This document shows, piece after piece, positions 57,479-64,000 of a stretch of 64,000 nt of DNA; within the stretch, counting starts at the first letter, position 1; each line of letters begins with the position of its first letter. The notes beneath the pieces are model-generated. The model was given only the letters and a program-made list of their open reading frames with translations, was not told the DNA's origin and ran no database searches. A program made the position numbers and the translations under genes. This DNA is from Micromussa lordhowensis. Its lineage: Eukaryota > Cnidaria > Anthozoa > Scleractinia > Lobophylliidae. Location: contig OZ026601.1 in the NCBI GenBank assembly GCA_964020085.1, positions 10,331,261-10,395,260 of the forward strand. Reading direction: 5' to 3'.

Positions 57479-60400
57479 TCCTCCGGGGGCACGCAAATGT
57501 CCCTTGTCCAGTCTGCAATTCTTCTCATAGCACGTCGTGCTGCATCTCTTTGTGGTCTTCTCACAGGAGTTGGAGTTTCTACTGTGGTTGTTTCGGCCTC
57601 TGTGGGACACTGTACTTCCTTGGCTTGAACTTCTAGAGGATGCAATCTTGTTATGGGGCGGTTTGTTGTTCCATTAGCAGTACGTAAATTGACGGAACGT
57701 ACAAGTCCATCGCGACCTCTGTTAATGGAGGTGACAAGTGCTAGTTTCCAGTTTACTCTCGGGTTGTCATCGTGGATTAGAACTACGTCGCCAACCTTCA
57801 CGGATTCCTTGTTGATTCCTGAACCTTTGTGGAACTCTCGGAGGGAGGTGAGGTACTCGTGACGCCAACGTTGCCAAAAGTGTTGAATCAGTAACGTGAC
57901 GTGTTTTGTCTTCCCCAGGAAATCTATGTTTGTTTGGTAGGTGGGATCATCCACTTCGTCACTCTCTACATGTGGATGTGGTAGTGACGTGATTCGTCGG
58001 CCATAAAGTAGATGCGCAGGGGTTAATGCCTCTTCATCCCTAATGTCCGAGGAAACATAGGTCAGGGGGCGATCATTAAGAATTGCCTCCACTTCAACAA
58101 CAATCGTTTGAAGAGTGCACAGGTTGACTGCAGCTCTGCCGAGTACCTTCTTAATGGTGGACTTGGTAAGACCGATGAGGCGTTCCCAAAACCCGCCATA
58201 CCAAGGCGCCTTCTTTGGAATGAATAGCCATTCAATGCCTTCCCTAGCAAGTGTTTCCTTGAGCGCATGAGATTGGAACAGTTCCTTAAGTTCATTGTTC
58301 GCTGATACAAATGTTGAGGCATTGTCAGATATTAGTTTCCTTGGAAGAGATTTGCGACTTGCAAATCTGCGAAAGGCGAGCAAGAAGGCTTCAACAGTCA
58401 AGTCTTCAACAACTTCAAGATGAATAGCCCTGGTTATTGCACAAGTAAACAAACATATGTAGACCTTTGTTTCAATTCCAGCGTTTCGAACATACAGAGC
58501 TCCAGTGTAGTCCACTCCTGTGACTTCAAAGGGTTGTGTTTGTTGCATTCTTGACTTGGGAAGGGGTGGTGGGTCTGGTGCATTGTAGGCTGTTCCTGAA
58601 ACCTTTCTGCAGGTTACGCATTTGTCAATTAAGGTTTTGACGCGTTGTCGGCCAGAAGGAACCCAGTAACTTTGACGCAGGGCGGTGAGCGTTGAGTTGA
58701 CACCTGCATGAAGTTGCTTGACATGGGTGGAGTGAATTACTAGATCTGTGAAGCGGTCTTTGCTTGGTAGCAGCAGAGGAAATTTGGTGTTGCTACTTAA
58801 GGGTGCGTTATGTATCCTCCCGCCACAGCGTAGAAGACCACCGTCATCAAGGAAAAGGCGAAGTTGACGTACCAAAGTTGTACGGTGTCTTGGCTTTGAG
58901 GAAAGGTTGCCAACTTCAGCATGAAAGACAACAGATTGACGATTCTTTACCCATTCTGTCATGGCATGATCATATTCCATAGCTGTAATTGGACCTTGTT
59001 GGCTGACTTTCTTCTGGAGAAGCTGTACAAATCTGAAAACATAGGCTGTAACGCGTAGAAGCCTTGGCAAACTGCTGAAATCCGATGGATTGATCAGGCG
59101 ATGAAGGCCTTGTTGTTGAACTGGGACTGTGCTGTTTGCAGGGGACCCATCAGTAGAGGTTTCAGTGGCTGATAAGTGGAGAACCTCTGTTGTAGGCCAG
59201 GAAGGCCACAGAGATCTATTTGGCAACCATGTGGGACCATGTTTCCACAGTGAAGAAGTCTTCAGTTGATGTGCTGTTATCCCTCTTGTGAGAAGATCGG
59301 AGGGGTTCTCAGTTGAAGGGCAGTTCTTCCAGTTGGGAATAGATGTCAGCTTCTTTACTTCTTGGATGCGAGTGTTGATGAATGGCTTCAGCGACTTGGT
59401 GCTTTTGAGCCAATGAAGTACAATTTGGCTGTCAGACCACAACGTGACTCTTGTAACTTGCAGTTGTTCTTGAAGATAAGAAGCTAAACGTGCACCTGTT
59501 AAAGCTGCCATAAGTTCTAGCTCTGGAAGGGTGCGTTTCTTCTTTGTTGGAGCAACACGAGACTTTGCCACGGCTAGGGACGACTGGTTTTCACGTACCA
59601 AGTAAGCGGCAGCTCCATAGGCCTTTTGGCTCGCATCAGCGAAAACATGTAGTTCTGTATCACTGTTATCGACAGAGACATCAGAAGTAAAGTAGCGACG
59701 CGGAAACTCAAGTTTGGTTGCATCCCCTATCTCCTTTGCTACAGTATGCCATTTTTGATCAAGAGAAGGTGGAAGGGGGTCATCCCAATCAATATTTTCC
59801 TTCCACAGTTCTTGGATTAGAATCTTAGCAGCAACGGTGACTGGTTGAAGTAAGCCGAGTGGATCAAAGACTTTTGCTGTTTCTTGTAACACCTCTCTCT
59901 TGGTTGACAATGGAGGGATAGAGGTTGCTTGTTTGCATGAGAATCGTAGGGTGTCTGAAGGTATGTTCCAAAGCATGCCAAGTACTTTCTTAGTTGGGCT
60001 GGTGTCGAGGACTTGATCCTTGGCTGCAAGGCGTTGAACACCAGGACTGTTTGAACTCCATGACCTGAGGTTGAAGCCCACTAGTGACATCTTGTTCCTG
60101 GCATCCTGGTAATAGTTGACTGCTGAACCATCATCGCTTGTTCCCGAGGCGAGGTCGTCCACGTACAGATTCCTTAGCATATCCAAGCTGATTTGGTCTG
60201 TAGACTGCGTGAGGTGCTTGTTGAGGGTGGCGTTTAAGATGAAGGGGGAACTTGTGGCACCGAACATAACAGACTTGAATCGGTACACAATGAATTCACT
60301 CTCTGGGTCATCTGTATTAGATAGCCAGTAGAATCGCGTGGCATCTCGATCGGCTTGGTCCAGGTTTACATGTAAAAATGCCTTTTCAATGTCTGTAGCT

Positions 60401-60705
60401 ATGGCATACTTGTGGAGACGGAAGCGTAGAAGTATGCCAGTAAGGTCATTGAGAAGCGGAGGGCCTGGCTGTAAGCAATCATTCAAGCTGGGTTGTTCAC
60501 CTTGTTTGAAGCTGCAGTCGTACACAATGCGTAGGGGAGTTGTGTTGGAGTCCTTGAGGACAGCATGATGAGGTATGTAATGACACTCTCCGTTGGTCAA
60601 ATCTGGATTGTTCACCCTTTCAATAAAGCCTCGAGACAGCTGTTCTTGGATGACGTCATTGTACATGTGCAGTTTCTCAGGATCTGTAGTCAGTTTTCTG
60701 ATCAT
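57469..60705 (-). CDS. BEL/Pao pol: RT, RNase H, integrase
   Basis: 1,078 residues from the ATG at 60703-60705, though in this family pol is normally fused to gag. RT core includes LRIVYDCSFK, AIATDIEKAFLHV and YVDDLASGT (catalytic YVDD). RNase H follows (LHVFADASQKAYGAAAYL, LWSDSQIVLHWL). Then come an integrase zinc finger (HVKQLHAGVNSTL, CVTC), the integrase core (VTGVDYTGALYV, LISDNAST and the Glu in WYGGFWERLIG) and a closing DUF5641 (VGDVVLIHDDNPR). All catalytic Asp/Glu positions that I could place are present, so only the upstream TGA looks disabling. Confidence 0.9.
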   Translation of the reverse strand: MIRKLTTDPEKLHMYNDVIQEQLSRGFIERVNNPDLTNGECHYIPHHAVLKDSNTTPLRIVYDCSFKQGEQPSLNDCLQPGPPLLNDLTGILLRFRLHKYAIATDIEKAFLHVNLDQADRDATRFYWLSNTDDPESEFIVYRFKSVMFGATSSPFILNATLNKHLTQSTDQISLDMLRNLYVDDLASGTSDDGSAVNYYQDARNKMSLVGFNLRSWSSNSPGVQRLAAKDQVLDTSPTKKVLGMLWNIPSDTLRFSCKQATSIPPLSTKREVLQETAKVFDPLGLLQPVTVAAKILIQELWKENIDWDDPLPPSLDQKWHTVAKEIGDATKLEFPRRYFTSDVSVDNSDTELHVFADASQKAYGAAAYLVRENQSSLAVAKSRVAPTKKKRTLPELELMAALTGARLASYLQEQLQVTRVTLWSDSQIVLHWLKSTKSLKPFINTRIQEVKKLTSIPNWKNCPSTENPSDLLTRGITAHQLKTSSLWKHGPTWLPNRSLWPSWPTTEVLHLSATETSTDGSPANSTVPVQQQGLHRLINPSDFSSLPRLLRVTAYVFRFVQLLQKKVSQQGPITAMEYDHAMTEWVKNRQSVVFHAEVGNLSSKPRHRTTLVRQLRLFLDDGGLLRCGGRIHNAPLSSNTKFPLLLPSKDRFTDLVIHSTHVKQLHAGVNSTLTALRQSYWVPSGRQRVKTLIDKCVTCRKVSGTAYNAPDPPPLPKSRMQQTQPFEVTGVDYTGALYVRNAGIETKVYICLFTCAITRAIHLEVVEDLTVEAFLLAFRRFASRKSLPRKLISDNASTFVSANNELKELFQSHALKETLAREGIEWLFIPKKAPWYGGFWERLIGLTKSTIKKVLGRAAVNLCTLQTIVVEVEAILNDRPLTYVSSDIRDEEALTPAHLLYGRRITSLPHPHVESDEVDDPTYQTNIDFLGKTKHVTLLIQHFWQRWRHEYLTSLREFHKGSGINKESVKVGDVVLIHDDNPRVNWKLALVTSINRGRDGLVRSVNLRTANGTTNRPITRLHPLEVQAKEVQCPTEAETTTVETPTPVRRPQRDAARRAMRRIADWTRDICVPPEDVE

Positions 60706-60714
60706 GGAACGGAT

Positions 60715-62988
60715 TCATTCTGCATTTGATGGTAGAGGGGGATGTTCTGGTCGCCATGGTAACTTTGCACTGTACCGGCCATCCTCCAACGTGATAGACG
60801 AGTCTTGATAATACTTCAGAAAGTCAGGCATTTCTTCTGAGGAGTCTGGCTGAACACCAACTGATTCAATCTGCCAGAAACGTTCCAAATCAAACTGTTC
60901 TTGACGATGCTCGGTCACAACATTTAAAATAGAAGTGTTGAGGCTCTCTGAATGGTTACTGTTGGAGAGCGGGCCTGAGAGGAGGTACCCTATCTTTGAT
61001 TTGGCTGCTGTGGGACCTGGACCCTTGATAACTTCGTTTTCCACGATGTCCCAATAATGATCAGCACCGATTAGAATATCAACTGTGAAAGGTGAATCAT
61101 CAACGTTAATTTGTGCTAATGACAGTCCCTTTAGATGTGGCAAGTCCCTTACGTTGGCACCAGTGTAAGTAGTGAGCGGCGCAGCAATTGTTGGCACAAT
61201 GATCACGTGAATGAGAATGGTCTCCTCTTGAGCAGTTTTGAGATAAATGGTAGCAGTGTCAAGGCGTTTAACAGATGATGTGCTTCCACCAAAAGTTGAC
61301 AGAGATATTGTCTCGTGCGTTTCTGGTTTCAGATCAAGCTTGGTTGCTACGTCTGATGTAATGAAGGAGCGTTGAGAGCCTTCATCGAATAGAATGTGCG
61401 CACTGATGTGGTTGTTGTGACTTCCAATAGAAGCAACAGCTGTTTTTAGCAGAACGGGTGTCTGTCTGTCAGTATCGCCAATGTGATAGGATGAGACTGA
61501 AGGTGCTACAGTCTTGTCTGTGGCGAGTGTACTTGAAATCTTGTTTGCAGTTGTTGGTTCAGTGGATGACACTAGAGGTGGTGGTTCTACATTTTGACAA
61601 AGACTGGTATGATGCTTTCGGTGGCATACCTTGCATCGGTTCCGTGACTTGCATTTAGATACTGAATGACGATTAAGACAGTTAAAGCATACCCTTGCAT
61701 CACGTACAATGGAGTATCTCTTTCCCTTATCTGTCACGACATTGCAATCATTTGGACTATGTTCGCCCTTACAGAAAAGGCATGTTCGTTTGGTGGGGCG
61801 CCGATCAGTGGGAGGAGGGAGAACAGGTGTATGTGGCTTCGAAGACGTGAGAAATGCAGCAGTAGCAGCAGTTGTTGAGTTGCTACTGAGTTCATAGTCA
61901 CTAGAACTGTTCTGACCTGCTTCTAAGATTTCAATTTCATTCAAGATTGCCTTCCGCAAATTATCAAGCTGCCACTCCTTATTTCCATTTTGTCTTGCTA
62001 GATTCCTCTTAATCCCAGTAGGTAATTTCTTCTGAATGATGGGGACAAGAATATCTCCATACGTTTCTGTTTTCTTTCCTAGTGATTCAAGTCCCCTGAT
62101 GTGTGTCTCAACTGAGTCGTAGAAAAGCCTCAGACTACTTAAATGGTCAGTGGGTGATGGAAGGATGAGTAGTGCCTCCATGTGTGCATTGATGATCTTG
62201 TGGGGTTGAGCGAATCTCTCTTTCAATAACTGAACACTCTTAGCATCATTGGCACTTGTTAATGGCAACCCGGCAATGACTCTATCAGCTCCGTCGCGTA
62301 GCTGTGCTCTCAAATAATTGAACTTTTGGATATCACTGACTGAAGAGTTATCGTGTACTGCAGACCGGAAAGCGTCCCAAAACGATTGCCATTCAAGCGG
62401 GTTCCCATTAAACGATGGCAATACAAGTTTAGGTAAACGACTAGTTTGGAATGTACTCACCGGCGGCGGTGTAATCGGAGGATTCTCTGCTGAGGCGGCT
62501 GTGTTACCTTGAAAATCGCTATCTGACGTTCCAGTCGGCGGGGGTGAATTGGCTTGTTGACTTTCTTGTTCCGTTTGCGACGTAGATGGAATGGGTTGTT
62601 GAATTTCTTGTCCCCCTTGCGGCAAACTTGGCGGAGTACCGATAGTCTCAGGACTGTGAGACGACACTGGTTGACTGAGGTTCCCTTTGGCGAGTTCAAT
62701 TAAATTGTCGGTGATGCAAACTTTCTCCACGATAAGGCTGTCTAGTTCCTCTGCATCGAGTATTTCTACTTCGAGTTCTTCAGGAGTTTCCAGTAAAACT
62801 GCTATCTTATCGTTAAGTTCCTTGAGGGTTTGTCTCTTTTGTTTCAGTTGGTCGACGAGCGACTTGAGTAAAGCAATCCCATTGTGGGTAATTGTGCCTT
62901 TTGCAGTTTCGTCGATTTTGTGTCTTAACTTGGTTAAATGCGCCTTGTGTGCTCTTCTCGAGGCTAGCAGTTTCGGTAATTCTTCCAT
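60715..62988 (-). CDS. BEL/Pao gag and aspartic protease
   Basis: The start is placed at the ATG 62986-62988 (MEELPKLLASRR). The upstream in-frame ATG at 63030 lies inside the LTR and before the primer-binding site. The N-terminal part is a coiled coil. A DUF1759-type capsid region follows (LPKLVLPSFNGNPLEWQSFW). Then come zinc knuckles (CLFCKGEHSPNDC, CFNCLNRHSVSKC, CKVCHRKHHTSLC) and a DUF1758-type protease (HILFDEGSQRSFIT). The frame stops at TGA 60715-60717, four codons before the Met from which pol is numbered, in the same frame. 757 residues from this start. Confidence 0.88.
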   Translation of the reverse strand: MEELPKLLASRRAHKAHLTKLRHKIDETAKGTITHNGIALLKSLVDQLKQKRQTLKELNDKIAVLLETPEELEVEILDAEELDSLIVEKVCITDNLIELAKGNLSQPVSSHSPETIGTPPSLPQGGQEIQQPIPSTSQTEQESQQANSPPPTGTSDSDFQGNTAASAENPPITPPPVSTFQTSRLPKLVLPSFNGNPLEWQSFWDAFRSAVHDNSSVSDIQKFNYLRAQLRDGADRVIAGLPLTSANDAKSVQLLKERFAQPHKIINAHMEALLILPSPTDHLSSLRLFYDSVETHIRGLESLGKKTETYGDILVPIIQKKLPTGIKRNLARQNGNKEWQLDNLRKAILNEIEILEAGQNSSSDYELSSNSTTAATAAFLTSSKPHTPVLPPPTDRRPTKRTCLFCKGEHSPNDCNVVTDKGKRYSIVRDARVCFNCLNRHSVSKCKSRNRCKVCHRKHHTSLCQNVEPPPLVSSTEPTTANKISSTLATDKTVAPSVSSYHIGDTDRQTPVLLKTAVASIGSHNNHISAHILFDEGSQRSFITSDVATKLDLKPETHETISLSTFGGSTSSVKRLDTATIYLKTAQEETILIHVIIVPTIAAPLTTYTGANVRDLPHLKGLSLAQINVDDSPFTVDILIGADHYWDIVENEVIKGPGPTAAKSKIGYLLSGPLSNSNHSESLNTSILNVVTEHRQEQFDLERFWQIESVGVQPDSSEEMPDFLKYYQDSSITLEDGRYSAKLPWRPEHPPLPSNAE

Positions 62989-62991
62989 CCT

Positions 62992-63004
62992 GGTCCCGGC
63001 ACCA
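62992..63004 (-). other. Putative primer-binding site
   Basis: Minus-strand TGGTGCCGGGACC begins four bases after the 5' LTR. TGG complements the CCA end of tRNA; the tRNA itself was not identified. Confidence 0.55.
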
Positions 63005-63008
63005 AAAA

Positions 63009-63278
63009 TGTGGGGAAGTAGGAAATACAACAGTGATAGGAACTCAACTATATTTCACTTGGTTCGACAGCGTTACAAACATGGCGGTCATATTGAGCGA
63101 GCTTTTGAGCGGGAACGAAAAACGTGTTTTGTACCTTTCCCGAATAGTGACGTAAGCAATGACGAGACTAAACTACAGTAACGACCGCTGACCGGAAATC
63201 ACTCAAAATTAATAAATATCAGATTAAACTAATAGATTCAAAATGAACGTTCAAAGTCACTGTTTAAACTATTCTACA
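63009..63278 (-). repeat. 5' LTR of the BEL/Pao element
   Basis: 270 bp, TG...CA. Acts as promoter and start of the genomic RNA on the minus strand. Followed four bases later by a primer-binding-site candidate. Confidence 0.93.
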
Positions 63279-63349
63279 CCACTTGTTGTTTTCTTATGTA
63301 TTCTAGTGGGCTGACAATGCAGACGATGAACTTTTGTGTGTCGTCGCTT

Positions 63350-63571
63350 TCATTTTTCAAACACTACAACATCTTTGGAATTATTTTGGTAGATTAAGCT
63401 CTTCCCGAAACCCGTAGGTAGAACCGCCAGAACATCTTCCCGTAAACAAATTACCCGCCGTATGCAGTCTGTCTGCTCTACTTTCAGGGAATCATATTTA
63501 AAATATCTCAGGGCTTCAGCTAATGCAGTAGAAAATTCGTCCTCGCTAAAACTTCGCACCGCATCCGCCAT
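63350..63571 (-). CDS. Partial RecQ-like helicase N-terminus
   Basis: The ATG at 63569-63571 begins MADAVRSFSEDEFSTAL. It continues to LKVEQTDCIRRVICLREDVL and the Walker A-type LPTGFGKSLIYQ. This is the start of a RecQ-family DEAD helicase domain. The frame then reads unrelated residues and stops. Either an exon ends near 63,395 at a donor I cannot find, or the copy is broken. RecQ-like genes of this kind are often multicopy in cnidarian genomes. The BEL element is inserted about 70 bp beyond its 3' side. Confidence 0.5.
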   Translation of the reverse strand: MADAVRSFSEDEFSTALAEALRYFKYDSLKVEQTDCIRRVICLREDVLAVLPTGFGKSLIYQNNSKDVVVFEK

Positions 63572-63650
63572 TTGTTTTCTTCTAGCCGACTCTTAGACCG
63601 GAAGTTTCGTTGAAATATGACAGCCAATAAGAACGCAGTGTTACAGGGGT

Positions 63651-63862
63651 ATGGTGGCCCATTAACGCCATAGCATTTTTAGCACTTTTTTTAAAACACT
63701 ATTGTATTATTTTTCATTATTATTATTATTTTTTTTAATTCTCTATTCAATTAAGGAAATATATATATTTTTTATTTTTATTTCAAACGGCTACATGGCC
63801 CATTGACGCCATAGCAAAAAAAAAAAAAAAAAAAACCGCTTCATGGCCCATTGACGCCATAG
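63651..63862. repeat. Three spaced copies of a GGCCCATTGACGCCATAG motif
   Basis: ggcccattaacgccatag near 63,656 and ggcccattgacgccatag near 63,797 and 63,845. They are separated by AT-rich and poly-A sequence just upstream of a new reading frame. Possibly terminal or promoter repeats of a mobile element. Confidence 0.5.
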
Positions 63863-63896
63863 ACCATAACCCTTTTCGGCCTCAATCTAATCCATC

Positions 63897-64000
63897 ATGG
63901 CGTCTCGTGCAAGAAACCCAGATTGGGAGGAGGACCTCGAGTTAAAAGACGATCTCGAACTGTACGTTCAGCGTAATTTGAGTCAATCAGAGAACTTAGA
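63897..64000 (+). CDS. Start of an open reading frame running off the window
   Basis: The ATG at 63897 opens 34 codons: MASRARNPDWEEDLELK then DDLELYVQRNLSQSENL. The acidic start followed by an ELYV-x-NL helix resembles N-termini of integrase-core proteins from mobile elements in fish and cnidarians. That is recalled resemblance only. It cannot be tested without the sequence to the right. Confidence 0.4.
   Translation, partial: MASRARNPDWEEDLELKDDLELYVQRNLSQSENL

Larger units (their letters stand above)
57204..63283 (-). mobile_element. Complete BEL/Pao LTR retrotransposon with ccact target duplication
   Basis: LTRs at 57209-57478 and 63009-63278 (270 bp each, TG...CA ends) differ at one base that I could find. 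ccact occurs at 57204-57208 and 63279-63283, the 5-bp duplication expected for BEL/Pao. The inside encodes gag, protease, RT, RNase H and integrase on the minus strand, without an envelope gene. Near-identical LTRs indicate a very recent insertion. Confidence 0.95.

Noticed and set aside
62989..63030. Upstream ATG for the BEL gag frame
   Set aside because: It lies in the LTR and before the primer-binding site. The ATG at 62988 is the first within the body.

Overview
The window looks like animal nuclear DNA, AT-rich and full of introns, most likely from a cnidarian such as a coral or sea anemone. That assignment is an inference. It rests on a full-length, unsplit KMT2C/KMT2D gene with animal-type short exons and GT-AG introns. 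It also rests on the kinds of mobile DNA present: a BEL/Pao LTR element, a Harbinger transposase with a Myb-like partner, a CR1/L2-like non-LTR tail, tRNA-derived SINEs and many small inverted-repeat elements. Nothing looks bacterial or viral. Region 1 (119-40537, minus strand) is one gene. I could join 37 coding exons in consistent phase, giving 15,126 coding bases or 5,042 codons. Domain order is AT-hook, extended PHD, three PHDs, AT-hook, three more PHDs, an RGG patch, an HMG-box-like block, two giant Gln-rich exons (4,323 and 4,326 bp), a second extended PHD, FYRN, FYRC and the lead-in to SET. The catalytic SET and post-SET exons lie beyond the left edge. The product should be the H3K4 mono-methyltransferase of the COMPASS-like enhancer complex. 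Its introns carry a TTAA-flanked MITE, two TA-flanked mariner-type MITEs, a TAA-flanked MITE, a 1.2 kb element with terminal inverted repeats, a frameshifted non-LTR retrotransposon tail and SINEs. Region 2 (about 40.6-52.3 kb) is gene-poor. It holds a likely promoter with three CCAAT boxes near 41.65 kb, a possible enhancer near 44.0 kb, a short retroposed element with a 15-bp target duplication, a SINE cluster and a strongly nested palindrome at 51.67-52.29 kb. Region 3 (52.6-56.3 kb) holds the two genes typical of a PIF/Harbinger DNA transposon in convergent orientation: a DDE transposase (plus strand, one 101-bp intron) and a Myb/SANT-like DNA-binding protein (minus strand, two exons). An inverted repeat lies between them. 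Region 4 (57204-63283) is a complete, very young BEL/Pao LTR retrotransposon on the minus strand. It has 270-bp LTRs differing at one base and a 5-bp ccact target duplication. Gag-protease and pol are in one frame, split by a single TGA. It landed between two gene fragments that face each other: a frameshifted zinc-binding ZAD-like exon on the plus strand and a RecQ-like helicase start on the minus strand. At the right edge a further plus-strand reading frame starts at 63897 and runs off the window.
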